From Chryseobacterium fluminis (GTDB taxonomy: Bacteria > Bacteroidota > Bacteroidia > Flavobacteriales > Weeksellaceae), in the NCBI RefSeq assembly GCF_026314945.1, contig NZ_CP111121.1, positions 2,542,001 through 2,606,000 on the forward strand: a DNA stretch of 64,000 nucleotides, written 5' to 3'. The notes beneath the pieces were generated by a model that was given only the letters and a program-made list of their open reading frames with translations, searched no databases and was not told where the DNA came from. Below, piece by piece: positions 55,757 to 64,000 of the stretch (within the stretch, counting starts at the first letter, position 1; each line of letters opens with the position of its first letter). The position numbers and the translations under genes were made by a program.

Positions 55757-55790
55757 TAATAGATGTTAGATGTTAGACTTTAGATATCAG
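55757..55790. repeat. Short TTAGATG tandem repeat upstream of leuS
   Basis: Two exact copies of TTAGATG-like units (AGATGTTAGATGTTAGAC) and a looser third, in the leader of leuS. Too short to say more. Confidence 0.5.
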
Positions 55791-55894
55791 ATTTAATTTT
55801 ATCATTAATTCCGATTCTAATTTTCACAAATTTAATGATTTTAAAAGAAATTAAAATTTAATTTATAATTAATTATCATCAAGACACTAACAAA

Positions 55895-55920
55895 AAAATC
55901 TCATCCGAAGACGAGATCTT
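55895..55920 (-). terminator. Terminator after the 55943-56410 lipoprotein gene
   Basis: Stem ATCTC(A)TC/GA(C)GAGAT with a CGAA loop; T tract on the minus strand. Confidence 0.7.
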
Positions 55921-55942
55921 TATATTTTGAATCACAAACTGT

Positions 55943-56410
55943 TTAGTTATTATTTCTTTTGAAAGTAAATGTTGTAGACTGATATTCCGTAGGATCTGTT
56001 TTATCTTCGAAGGTGATATTCATCGTGTTTTCAGTAAGTGAAGTTACTTTTCCTCTTGCCGGCTCCACAATGCCCTGATACTTGATTTCTATTTCCTTTG
56101 TATCTTCACTATAGTTGTAGGTGAAATTACGTTCGTAAACGGTAGCACATTGTCCGGGAGTAGCACTATCGCCTTTTTCGGTTCTTTTTCCGGTATACTT
56201 ATCAGGAAATGCCCATCTGGATTCTTTCTGACAGTCTGAATACAAAATCTCGTCTGAAACACCGGTGCCTCCTAACGGAACCGTTGTTCTCACTTCTTTT
56301 AACGGCTGCCAGTACCCGACAATCCCAAATGTTCTTTCAGTCTCGTCATCCTCACATCCAGTAAAAGCTAATAATGATAAACCTGCAAATAGTAATACTA
56401 ATTTCTTCAT
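55943..56410 (-). CDS. Small lipoprotein, possibly lipocalin-like
   Basis: 155 residues with a lipoprotein signal (MKKLVLLFAGLSLLAFTGC, lipid Cys 19). The mature part starts GIVGYWQPLKEV and is all-beta with matched strands to the end (STTFTFKRNNN), the layout of lipocalin-like Bacteroidetes lipoproteins. Two internal Cys (SDCQKES and GQCATVY) may form a disulphide. Anchored in an envelope membrane; ligand unknown. Single-gene unit with its own terminator. Confidence 0.82.
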   Translation of the reverse strand: MKKLVLLFAGLSLLAFTGCEDDETERTFGIVGYWQPLKEVRTTVPLGGTGVSDEILYSDCQKESRWAFPDKYTGKRTEKGDSATPGQCATVYERNFTYNYSEDTKEIEIKYQGIVEPARGKVTSLTENTMNITFEDKTDPTEYQSTTFTFKRNNN

Positions 56411-56602
56411 GTATCAAATTTTTCAAGGGCTAAAATTATAATTTTTTTGATTTATTTAATAATATTTTGTGAAAAATTATTTCAAACTTATTTATTTTCA
56501 AAAATATATGAACAATTATCGACCATATTGCCTTTATTTAACAAATATTGCCGATGGCAATGAGCCTCTGTTTTATTAAAAGAACTATTTTTGCATAAAA
56601 CA

Positions 56603-57592
56603 ATGCAAATGCAGATGCAAGACATAACGAAAAATAATTTTGACTTCTTACGTGTTCTCCTCGCCTTTATCGTTTTCGTGGGACATCTGGGAGCCTTAGC
56701 TGCTTCCGACGAGCTTAAAATTTTTGAGCACAGCCCCGTAGAAATAGCCGTTTTCGGGTTTTTTGTGGTCAGTGGTTTTCTTATTGCGAGAAGCTACGAC
56801 CGGTCTTCCAGTTTAAAAAGCTATCTGAAAAAGAGAATCAAGAGGATTGTTCCTGCCTATCTGCTTGTTGTGTTTTTATGTGCCATATTATTAAGCCTGG
56901 TAAGTACTTATTCCTTCACGGAGTATTTCAGCAATACCCAGGTCTATAAATATCTTTTCTGGAATTCTTTATTTCTGAATTTTAAAGCCCCGTGGCTCCC
57001 CGGAGTTTTCGGAAATCAGGCCGTGAATGGTGCATTATGGACCCTGAAGATTGAAATGTGCTATTATTTCTGTGTTCCTTTGCTGTTCTTGCTTTTTGGT
57101 AAGAATAACAGGTACAGAAATATCAGTTTAATGATCATCTATTTCTTATCCCTGGTGTATCTTAATTATTTTGAATCGTTAGGTAAGATCTCCCTCGCCA
57201 AACAACTTCCGGGAACTTTATCATTTTTCATCCCGGGAATGCTGATTTATTTTAACTTTGACAAGTTTATTAAGCATAAAAACCTTTTATTCCTTATCGC
57301 TGTACTAACGGTCTGGATTGATTTAATTACCGGGATTATCTTATTTTCTCCTATGATGATCGGTATTATTACGCTTTATATTGCTTACTCATTTAAGTTT
57401 CTGAATAATTTCGGAAAATACGGTGATTTCACGTATGGAATCTATATTTTCCACTTTCCGATTATCAGAACTTTTACGACGCTGGGATTATTTAAAGACT
57501 ACAATCCTTACATCATGGCACTGGTATGCATGCTCGTAGTCATTGGCGTAGGAATCAGTTCATGGCATTTTTATGAGAAAAAATTTTTATAA
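56603..57592 (+). CDS. Acyltransferase 3 family membrane O-acyltransferase
   Basis: 329 residues from the ATG at 56603; the TTG at 56591 overlaps the TATTTTTG promoter box (56586-56593). About ten membrane helices. Family marks: NNFDFLRVLLAFIVFVGHLG with the catalytic His near the start, FGFFVVSGFLIARSY, and the Arg-rich loop KSYLKKRIKRIVPAYL. By family it O-acetylates or acylates surface sugars (LPS or exopolysaccharide). First of three collinear genes with a glycosyltransferase, so a cell-surface sugar role fits. Promoter to ATG distance is only nine bases. Confidence 0.9.
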   Translation: MQMQMQDITKNNFDFLRVLLAFIVFVGHLGALAASDELKIFEHSPVEIAVFGFFVVSGFLIARSYDRSSSLKSYLKKRIKRIVPAYLLVVFLCAILLSLVSTYSFTEYFSNTQVYKYLFWNSLFLNFKAPWLPGVFGNQAVNGALWTLKIEMCYYFCVPLLFLLFGKNNRYRNISLMIIYFLSLVYLNYFESLGKISLAKQLPGTLSFFIPGMLIYFNFDKFIKHKNLLFLIAVLTVWIDLITGIILFSPMMIGIITLYIAYSFKFLNNFGKYGDFTYGIYIFHFPIIRTFTTLGLFKDYNPYIMALVCMLVVIGVGISSWHFYEKKFL

Positions 57593-57607
57593 TTAACTGT
57601 AACACCG

Positions 57608-58366
57608 ATGAAAGCGCTCGTTTCAATCATTACACCGTCATATAATTCTGCAGAATTTATCGAAGAGACGATAATGTCTGTTTTAAACCAAACCTATCAG
57701 AACTGGGAGTGGCTGATCACTGATGATCTGTCTAAAGATAATACCGTTGAGATTATAAAAAAATATAATGATCCGAGAATAAAACTTCAGGTCCTGGAGC
57801 AGAACGGTGGTGCCGGAAATGCAAGAAATAAGAGTCTTGAAAGAGCCCAGGGAAGATATATTGCGTTTCTTGATTCTGATGACTTCTGGTATCCTGAATA
57901 CCTTGAAAAAATGACCGCCTACCTGCAGGAGAATAAAGCAGAACTGGTCTATTGTAATTATTCAAGATGTGACGAACATACGATGGAACCTGTATTAAAA
58001 GATTTTATGGCGGATAAAATTGTTACTTTTTCGAATTTACTGAAAACCTGCAGACTGGCCCCGGTTTCGACTATTTACGACACAAAAAGGGTAGGAAAGT
58101 TTTTCTTCCCGGTAAAAAGTAAACGGGAAGATCATGTGATGTGGCTTAACTTACTGAAAGAAATTCCAAAAGGGTATCCTTTAAACCAAACCCTGGCAAA
58201 ATACAGGATGAGGGAGAACAGCGTTTCAAGAAAGAAGAAAAACATCATTAAAGATCAGTATCTTGTCTACAAGGATTTTATGCAGTTTTCTACCTTTAAG
58301 TCTTTATATTATACTGCCAATTGGGCAGTGAACGGATTTTTAAAATATTCTAAAATTTTTAACTGA
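57608..58366 (+). CDS. Glycosyltransferase family 2
   Basis: 252 residues. GT-A fold with SIITPSYNSAEFIEETIMSVLNQTY, the nucleotide-sugar DDLSKDNT loop, and the metal-binding DSDD in YIAFLDSDDFW. Cytoplasmic, no membrane helix. Adds a sugar to a surface glycan precursor; donor and acceptor unknown. Fifteen bases after the acyltransferase, and its TGA overlaps the ATG of the next gene. Confidence 0.93.
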   Translation: MKALVSIITPSYNSAEFIEETIMSVLNQTYQNWEWLITDDLSKDNTVEIIKKYNDPRIKLQVLEQNGGAGNARNKSLERAQGRYIAFLDSDDFWYPEYLEKMTAYLQENKAELVYCNYSRCDEHTMEPVLKDFMADKIVTFSNLLKTCRLAPVSTIYDTKRVGKFFFPVKSKREDHVMWLNLLKEIPKGYPLNQTLAKYRMRENSVSRKKKNIIKDQYLVYKDFMQFSTFKSLYYTANWAVNGFLKYSKIFN

Positions 58367-58992
58367 TGGAGTATTCAAAAGAATTTAAAGCAGCCCTCAG
58401 CGCTTTTTCGAATGTAGAAAAAGACCGTCTTATTTTCAGGCTGTTGAAAAAGGATAAATTACTGTCCAAAAAACTGTATTTTGAGCTTATCGACCAGGAG
58501 ACCACGGACAATAAGCGGGATGCGATGGAAGAACTTGTCCAGGAGAAAATCGTTCTTGCTTCAGCGTATATCGGAAATCAAAAATATTATTTAAGCATTA
58601 TCCGGAAACTCAGTGCCGAAATTACGGAACACGTGAAAATTACGACTGATAAATTCGGGGAAGTTTCGCTTAATCTCCTGTTGGTCAATACAATTTTAGA
58701 GCATAATAAAGACCTTACCAGACAAAGGTTTGACAATGTCTACAAGCTGTACCTGTATCTGATCAATAAGATCGTTAAAGCTTTACTTCTGATAAAAAAA
58801 TTAGACGAAGATTATTGGATGGAAATTGACGAACAGCTTGAAAGCATTGAAGATAAAGTTCATCAAAACTCTTATCTGGAAAAATTATTCATCAACAACG
58901 GGATCGATTTTAACTGGCTGATCTCCGACAGAATTCCTGAAAATTTTGACCAGATCATCAGGGATATAAAGAAACAGGGATTTCTACGATAA
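58366..58992 (+). CDS. Conserved helical protein of unknown function
   Basis: 208 residues, almost entirely helical, with many Lys, Glu and Leu (KDRLIFRLLKKDKLLSKKLYFELIDQE, then LLLVNTILEHNKDLTRQRFDNVYKLYLYLINK). No signal, no membrane helix, no motif. Homologues in Bacteroidetes sometimes carry an unconvincing dUTPase label; no dUTPase motif is seen. One base of overlap with the glycosyltransferase links it to that operon. Its 3' end overlaps the converging waaA by nine bases. Confidence 0.8.
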   Translation: MEYSKEFKAALSAFSNVEKDRLIFRLLKKDKLLSKKLYFELIDQETTDNKRDAMEELVQEKIVLASAYIGNQKYYLSIIRKLSAEITEHVKITTDKFGEVSLNLLLVNTILEHNKDLTRQRFDNVYKLYLYLINKIVKALLLIKKLDEDYWMEIDEQLESIEDKVHQNSYLEKLFINNGIDFNWLISDRIPENFDQIIRDIKKQGFLR

Positions 58993-60209
58993 CATTTCCC
59001 TGATGATAAGCGATGTAGAGTCAGGTTTGCTACTTATACATTCACCGGCGTTCTGAGACATTGCGGCAAGTGTTTCCTGATCCTCCAACAGAAAAAGGAC
59101 AAATTCTGCAGCTTCGCCTTCATTTCCAAAAGCTTTTCCGCCCTCTGCAGAAATAAGATCATCGGCTTCAGGGTTTTTGCGGTAATGATTCCCAAAAACA
59201 ACAGGAATTCCAAATGTCGCAGCTTCTAAAATGTTATGAAGACCTGCATCATGAAAACCTCCGCCCACCACTGCAACATCTGCATATGAATATAATTTTG
59301 AAAGCAATCCGATGCTGTCTATTATTAAAACATCCGAATCCGTAAAGGATGAATCTGTAATTTGAGAATACAATACAGCTTCGGGAAAAACTGACTGTAA
59401 ATGAGAAACTCTTTTCAGGTCATGAGGAGCGATAATTATTTTTGTATTATTCGTTTTCTTTGAGACCATTTCAGCAATTCTTTCTTCTGCCTGCCATGAA
59501 CTCCCGAAAACAACAGCTTTTTTTCTTCAATAAAATCTTTAATACAATCTACCTGATTATCTCTTTTTCTCAGCTGCCTCACCCTGTCATATCTCGTATC
59601 GCCCGTTACGGAAGACTGTGTTAAGCCGACGCTTTTAGCAAGGGCAAAGGACATTTCCGTCTGATGAAAAAACCAGTCGATATTTCTTTTTAACTGTTTG
59701 ACAAACCATTTCCCATACGATGTAAAAAATGCCTGTCTTTCATAGAACAGGGCAGAAATAACATACGTCTTAGCACCTTGCGTCCTTAGTTCTTCCAACA
59801 AGTTATACCAATAATCATACTTCACCGTAAAAAATAGTTCAGTCGTAAACTGAGAAATAAATTCTCTTACATCTTTCTTCCTGTCAAAAGGCAGATAACA
59901 GATGACATCCGCTACATTTTTTTTCTTAATGACATTTTCATATCCAGAAGGAGAAAAAAAGGTAACGAGGATTTTATAAGTGGGAAATTCCTCCTTCAGG
60001 TTTTCCAGTACGGGCAGCCCCTGTTCGTATTCACCAAGGCTTGCGGCATGCATCCAGATTACCCGGTCACGCTTTGAAAAGGCAGCTTTTACTTTTGACA
60101 CGGACATTCTTCTTCCTTCAACGCCCTTTTTAGTTTTATCATTAAGCAGCGAAAAAACCTTCATCCCGAATATGAGAAGACTGATAAAAATATTGTATAG
60201 AAATTTCAA
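58984..60209 (-). pseudogene. waaA: Kdo transferase gene waaA, interrupted by a frameshift
   Basis: The N-terminal frame (60209 to 59436) has the membrane anchor and the acceptor-binding half (WMHAASLGEYEQGLPVLENLK, FFSPSGYENV); the C-terminal frame (to 58984) has the donor half (PHDLKRVSHL, DSIGLLSKLYSYADVAVVGGGF, HNILEAATFGIPVVFGNHY). They meet at a run of seven A on the minus strand (plus 59518-59524); one added A restores KAVVFGSSWQAEERI and a 408-residue protein of normal length. WaaA adds Kdo to lipid A and is generally needed by Gram-negatives with LPS, so an assembly error is likely. Confidence 0.88.
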
Positions 60210-60682
60210 GGTTTGGAATTTAATAGTTCTGCACGGCTTTCTTTAAGCATTTTGAAGATACAGAATCCCATCACCCCAAACAACAGAGCCAGTAAAACAA
60301 AAACAGCATTGGTCATTTCGGCTAAGCGACCCTGAGCCATTAATATGCTTTCCACCACTGTATCCCCTAACAGAAGAAGTACCGGGAGTAGCATACTGTA
60401 CATATAAAGTTTTAAAGTTTCCTTATTTCTGAAGCTTTGCGGGACATTCAGCATCGGTGAATCCGGGTTCCGGGGAACTCCGACCATCAGAAGGAATATA
60501 AAGGTAGCAATCGCCGGCAGAAACCAGATGGTATTTTTAGCGCTTTCCCCGTCTACCCTTCCGTTAACCGAAAAGTGTGACGGAACAATTTCCGGCAACT
60601 CCGCATATTTCACACCTGTAAAAACCCAGATAAAAATAAGTAAAGCGATATTTATTGTCAATAAAAATGTAGAGATTTTCAT
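60206..60682 (-). CDS. DUF1648 membrane protein
   Basis: 158 residues with four hydrophobic segments (near 7-25, 52-68, 92-110 and 126-143). The LPEIVPSHFSVNGRVDG loop after the first helix is the DUF1648 signature (also seen near the N-terminus of SdpI immunity proteins). Function unknown. Its stop overlaps the waaA start by four bases, and it starts two bases after the stop of the NlpC/P60 gene, so the three form an operon. Confidence 0.88.
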   Translation of the reverse strand: MKISTFLLTINIALLIFIWVFTGVKYAELPEIVPSHFSVNGRVDGESAKNTIWFLPAIATFIFLLMVGVPRNPDSPMLNVPQSFRNKETLKLYMYSMLLPVLLLLGDTVVESILMAQGRLAEMTNAVFVLLALLFGVMGFCIFKMLKESRAELLNSKP

Positions 60683-60684
60683 AT

Positions 60685-61401
60685 CTAAATAATTTTTTTA
60701 ATGACTCTTAATTTATGAGTATGCTTGTTCATTTCTTTGTTAAAAATCCCTGTAGAATCCAGAGTATCGATTCTTACTTTACCGGAAGCATGAATGATTT
60801 TCTGGTTTTCCAGCATGATTCCCACATGAATAATCTTCCCTTCAGCATTTTCAAAAAAAGCTAAATCACCGGGCTGGCTTTCTTCTACAAATGATAAAGA
60901 TTCACCCACTTCTACCTGCTGGGAAGTATCTCGGGGAAGTTTTATCTGATGAACTTTATAAACCAACTGAGTAAAACCTGAACAGTCTACGGCGAAAAAA
61001 CTTTTTCCACCCCACAGATAAGGAACGTTTAAAAATTCGCGCGCTGTTAAAGCAATACTCTCACGGATATCATGGCTTCTTTGCGATGCTACCGCAGGAA
61101 ATTCGACCTCCGAACCTATTGAAAGAAGCGTTTTTCCATCTTTCATTAAAACAGATGAAAAATCTTCAGTGACGACCGTTACTTTTCTGTTGGCCAATTC
61201 CTCATCGCTTACAGTTCTGAGCTGTTTGGTATCCATCCATCCTTCATAGCCATCATAGTGCATTTTTATTCTGGTCCAGTTTTTATTGACTTCGAGAACA
61301 TCTGCACTTTCACCAAACAATATTTCCGTAACAATTTCTGCTTTATCAGAACTTTCTGCGCGTACCGGTGCCACGGTAACAATACAAATTCCTTTATTCA
61401 T
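60685..61401 (-). CDS. NlpC/P60 (C40) peptidoglycan hydrolase with SH3 domain
   Basis: 238 residues. An N-terminal bacterial SH3-like domain (about 5-65, with NWTRIKMHYDGYEGWM) and a second small beta domain (about 73-105), followed by the NlpC/P60 domain with catalytic Cys 140 (VDCSGFTQLVY) and His 192 (HVGIMLE). No signal peptide is visible, which is unusual for a wall enzyme; the protein may act on recycled muropeptides in the cytoplasm, as with the YkfC type. First gene of an operon with the DUF1648 gene and waaA. Confidence 0.9.
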   Translation of the reverse strand: MNKGICIVTVAPVRAESSDKAEIVTEILFGESADVLEVNKNWTRIKMHYDGYEGWMDTKQLRTVSDEELANRKVTVVTEDFSSVLMKDGKTLLSIGSEVEFPAVASQRSHDIRESIALTAREFLNVPYLWGGKSFFAVDCSGFTQLVYKVHQIKLPRDTSQQVEVGESLSFVEESQPGDLAFFENAEGKIIHVGIMLENQKIIHASGKVRIDTLDSTGIFNKEMNKHTHKLRVIKKII

Positions 61402-61472
61402 TAATTTTAATTAAAAGATTGAATGATTAAAAATTAAAAATTACAGACTGCATAATCTTTAATTATTTAATA

Positions 61473-62120
61473 TTATTTTCTTCTTAGAAAATTCACTCCG
61501 TCACGCAAAGGTAAAATAAGATTTTCAAAATCGTCATCTTTTGCAATCAAATCATTTAATTCCCGGATCACCTGGGTAGCTTTCTGCTTAGGATTTTCTT
61601 CCAGTACTTTTCCGTACCAGAGTACATTATCAAATAATACAACCGATCCGGATTTTGTGTGAGGTTTAATCAATCTGAAATATTCGGCATAGTTTTCCTT
61701 ATCTGCATCTATAAACACAAGATCAAAAACCTCATCCGTTTCCTGTAAAAACATTTTGGCATCCTGAAGTTTAAAGTCGATCTGATCCGAATATTCACTT
61801 TCTTCAAAATATTTTTTCGGCAGATAGGCCAGGTCTTCATTAACGTCCAGCGTGGTAATTTTTCCTTCTTTTGACAGACCAGCCGTTAAACAAAGCGTGG
61901 CATATCCAGTAAAAGTTCCTATTTCCAGGATATTTTTCGGCTGCAGCATCTGGGAGATCATGGTTAAAAGTCTTCCCTGCTGATATCCGGAAATCATATG
62001 AGGCTGTGTTGTTTTCTGGTAGGTTTCCCGTCTTAATTTTTTCAGAATTTCAGGTTCTGCGGAAGCATGGGTTTCAAGATACCGGTCCATTTCAGGATTC
62101 TTTTCTTCAAAAAAGCTCAT
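61473..62120 (-). CDS. Class I SAM-dependent O-methyltransferase
   Basis: 215 residues, typical of the caffeoyl-CoA/catechol O-methyltransferase-like family: SAM loop ILEIGTFTGYATLCLTAGL (near 70-88), metal site LVFIDADKENYAEYF and the second Asp in VVLFDNVLWYGKV. Cytoplasmic. Substrate unknown. 71 bases separate it from the next minus-strand gene, so co-transcription is uncertain. Confidence 0.92.
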   Translation of the reverse strand: MSFFEEKNPEMDRYLETHASAEPEILKKLRRETYQKTTQPHMISGYQQGRLLTMISQMLQPKNILEIGTFTGYATLCLTAGLSKEGKITTLDVNEDLAYLPKKYFEESEYSDQIDFKLQDAKMFLQETDEVFDLVFIDADKENYAEYFRLIKPHTKSGSVVLFDNVLWYGKVLEENPKQKATQVIRELNDLIAKDDDFENLILPLRDGVNFLRRK

Positions 62121-62281
62121 TCTTCAATTTTTTATTATTCAAATTTATCGAAATATAAGAAATAAGAATGAATTTCCAAAAGACAGGGAAAACCCCATCT
62201 CAAATACCGTAAAAATACGGATGTTTTCTATGCTGAATAATTTTATTTTTGCACAGAAGGGTAAAACACTAAGAAACCAAC

Positions 62282-62434
62282 ATGAATGCAGGGGAAAACC
62301 AAATTAGACCGGAGAATCGGAAAATTGCTTTTTTAAAGAGCAAAACCGGTTCTCTTCTGAAATCAAAAAACGAAATATCCAATTCATTTTTTCAGCGAAT
62401 TATTTCCTTATTGAAAAAAGAAGAATTAATTTGA
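62282..62434 (+). CDS. Possible 50-residue basic protein
   Basis: An open frame starting MNAGENQIRPENRKIAFLKS and ending LLKKEELI. A TATTTTTG box (62244-62251) lies 30 bases upstream, and no other gene occupies this strand. Lys/Arg/Ser-rich with no recognised motif. A terminator-like hairpin follows. Could be a small regulatory protein or a chance frame; support is weak. Confidence 0.35.
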   Translation: MNAGENQIRPENRKIAFLKSKTGSLLKSKNEISNSFFQRIISLLKKEELI

Positions 62435-62445
62435 TGAAAAAGACA

Positions 62446-62469
62446 AAATCCCGGATCTCCCCGGGATTT
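62446..62469 (-). terminator. Terminator of the OmpA-family gene
   Basis: A perfect 9-base-pair stem AAATCCCGG/CCGGGATTT with a 6-base loop; the minus strand continues TTGTCTTTTTC. Confidence 0.75.
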
Positions 62470-62492
62470 GTTGTACATATATGTTTGTAAAA

Positions 62493-63326
62493 TTATTTTT
62501 TAGGCGCAATATCCATCAGCTTCATAAACTCATCGAGTTTAGGCATAATAATAATTTCCGTTCTTCTGTTTTCAGCTCTTCCGGAAACACTCATATTGGT
62601 TGCCTTAGGGTTGTATTCAGAACGTCCGCCTGCTGTAATTCTTGCAGGATCTACTCCAAACTGAGACTGTAATATTTTAGCCACCGATGTACCTCTCAAA
62701 GCGGAAAGATCCCAGTTGTCTCTTGGTAAGTTAGGAGAATTTAAAGGGGCATTGTCTGTATTTCCTTCAATCAGCACAGAATACTTGTCGTAATCGTTGA
62801 TAACCTTGGCAACCTTCCCTAGAACTTCCTGAGCGGCAGGTAAGATATTATAGTCTCCCGTTTTATATAACATTTTGTCTGAAAGGGAAATCATCACAAC
62901 GCCTTTCAAAACTTTCACCTGAACATCATCATCTGCAACATTATCCAGCGATCTTTTCAGTTTGTTTGACAATGCTAGATTTAAACTGTCGTTTTTAGCA
63001 TTATTGGAAATCAACTGTTTGATGTAAGAGTTAGAAGAGTTAATTTCACTTACTAATTTATCAATATTGGCAGAACTTTTTCCTGTGTTTGATAAACAGG
63101 CATCCAATGATGATTTTAAAGCATCATGTTGACTTTTTAATAAATTATTCTCACCCGCCAATGCCGAGTTCTGAGACTTCAGATCCTGGATTTCTCTCTG
63201 TCTTTCCCCAATATTCTCAATACATTGTTTGTAATTCGTACTTAAGGCATCGTACTGCTTTTTACTGATACAAGATGTCAATCCCAACACCATTGCAGAA
63301 ACTGCTAAAATTTTAAAAATCTTCAT
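62493..63326 (-). CDS. OmpA-family peptidoglycan-binding lipoprotein
   Basis: 277 residues with a lipoprotein signal (lipid Cys 19, GLTSC). Residues about 25-115 form a coiled coil (YKQCIENIGERQREIQDLK onward). The C-terminal OmpA domain (about 150-265) has the YSVLIEGNTDNAPL, LSALRGTSVAKIL and GRAENRRTEIII marks, including the Asp and Arg that bind diaminopimelate. It links the outer membrane to the cell wall. A TACCTTTG box (63356-63349) precedes it and it diverges from tilS. Single-gene unit. Confidence 0.93.
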   Translation of the reverse strand: MKIFKILAVSAMVLGLTSCISKKQYDALSTNYKQCIENIGERQREIQDLKSQNSALAGENNLLKSQHDALKSSLDACLSNTGKSSANIDKLVSEINSSNSYIKQLISNNAKNDSLNLALSNKLKRSLDNVADDDVQVKVLKGVVMISLSDKMLYKTGDYNILPAAQEVLGKVAKVINDYDKYSVLIEGNTDNAPLNSPNLPRDNWDLSALRGTSVAKILQSQFGVDPARITAGGRSEYNPKATNMSVSGRAENRRTEIIIMPKLDEFMKLMDIAPKK

Positions 63327-63362
63327 AAATAATCATTTTTAGACATTCCAAAGGTAACAAAA

Positions 63363-63390
63363 TTGAATTGAATTATATGGATTATCTTTG
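63363..63390 (+). promoter_or_regulatory. Promoter of tilS
   Basis: TTG (63363-63365), 17 bases, then TATCTTTG (63383-63390), 23 bases before the ATG at 63414. Confidence 0.65.
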
Positions 63391-63413
63391 TGCAAAAGAA
63401 ATTCTCAACATAG

Positions 63414-64000
63414 ATGTTGAAAAAATTAAGCGTTAAACAGCAATTAGAAAATCTTATTCAGCAGCCGGCAGATCACACCTATCTTTTAGCCGTGAGCGGA
63501 GGTGCCGATTCTATGGTGCTGGCCCATCTGTTCTATGATTCAGGCTTTATGTTTCAGATAGCTCATGTGAATTATAAGCTTCGGGGTGATGATTCTCAGT
63601 CGGACCAGAAGGTCGTGCAGGATTTTTGCGAGAAAAATCATATTAAATTTCATTTATATGAAGTTTCGGACAAAGATCAAAGACCTCAAAATTCGATCCA
63701 GCTATGGGCAAGAGAGTTGCGGTACCACTTTTTTAAACAGATTCAGCAAAAGGAAAATTTAGAATTTTTGGTTACCGCCCATCATCTGAATGATCAGCTG
63801 GAGACATTTATCATCAACTTATCAAAAGCTTCAGGTATCAATGGTCTGAGTGGGATTCCGTCCAGTGATCATAATATCCTGCGGCCTCTTTTAAATTTCA
63901 CAAAAGAAGAAATTTACACTTTTGCTGAAGAAAACAATATCGAGTATCGTGAAGACCTGTCCAATAAGAAAAGCGATTATCTAAGAAACAAAATCCGGAA
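63414..64000 (+). CDS. tilS: tRNA(Ile)-lysidine synthase, 5' part
   Basis: 195 codons before the window ends; the gene continues beyond. MLKKLSVKQQ starts the PP-loop ATPase domain with the ATP-binding SGGADS (residues 28-33), HVNYKLRGDDSQSD and the AHHLNDQLETFIINLSKASG segment, all standard TilS marks. It modifies C34 of tRNA-Ile (CAU) to lysidine so that AUA codons are read as isoleucine; essential by family. The C-terminal substrate domains are not visible. Confidence 0.95.
   Translation, partial: MLKKLSVKQQLENLIQQPADHTYLLAVSGGADSMVLAHLFYDSGFMFQIAHVNYKLRGDDSQSDQKVVQDFCEKNHIKFHLYEVSDKDQRPQNSIQLWARELRYHFFKQIQQKENLEFLVTAHHLNDQLETFIINLSKASGINGLSGIPSSDHNILRPLLNFTKEEIYTFAEENNIEYREDLSNKKSDYLRNKIR

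Overview
The window reads as a contiguous piece of a flavobacterial chromosome, most likely Chryseobacterium or a close Weeksellaceae relative. The support is: low G+C; promoters of the Bacteroidetes type (TTG, 17-23 bases, TAnnTTTG); secreted proteins with type IX secretion C-terminal domains and GEVED modules; a long NusB; a 38-residue bTHX ribosomal protein; a bacillithiol gene; and the ExbB-ExbD-ExbD-TonB cluster. Species is not determined. Functions are assigned from sequence motifs and remembered family features; no database search was run.

Layout. 1-10202: three minus-strand secreted proteins (one giant FN3/GEVED protein cut by the window edge, then two paralogous zinc metalloproteases). 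10397-12942: rlmD with two flavobacterial envelope genes. 13049-14602: a TlpA-like lipoprotein that has lost its CXXC. 14738-18808: succinate dehydrogenase operon sdhC-sdhA-(extra gene)-sdhB, with a promoter and a CRP/FNR-like palindrome. 18950-21970: comEC and lpxB. 22127-25158: DUF2480, DUF937, bTHX and a MATE exporter. 25268-28856: an ankyrin protein, aspS, and a two-gene membrane-protein cassette flanked by twin terminators. 29889-33210: NHEJ repair genes ku and ligD, with ligD split at an A9 tract and a sigma-54-like promoter in front of ku.

33251-38741: a frameshifted membrane protein, an SDR enzyme, the nusB-DUF1573-yajC operon, an ABC exporter and a PUR-like DUF3276 protein. 38742-45566 is the least ordinary part: a 144-base direct duplication, an array of identical 211-base hairpin-rich units, a 1678-residue DUF4132-type protein and its small upstream partner. 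45928-52696: tRNA-His, bshB1, a TPR protein, an orphan PstS-like lipoprotein and the TonB energising operon. 52937-64000: leuS, a lipoprotein, cell-surface carbohydrate genes (acyltransferase, GT2, a frameshifted waaA), an NlpC/P60 hydrolase, an O-methyltransferase, an OmpA lipoprotein and the start of tilS.

Three genes (ligD, a YcxB-like gene, waaA) are each broken at a homopolymer and each restored by adding one base. Either the assembly under-calls homopolymers or these are real -1 frameshifts; this should be settled before any of them is called a pseudogene. The best candidates for something undescribed are the DUF4132 pair with its structured repeat array and the sigma-54-like control of NHEJ.
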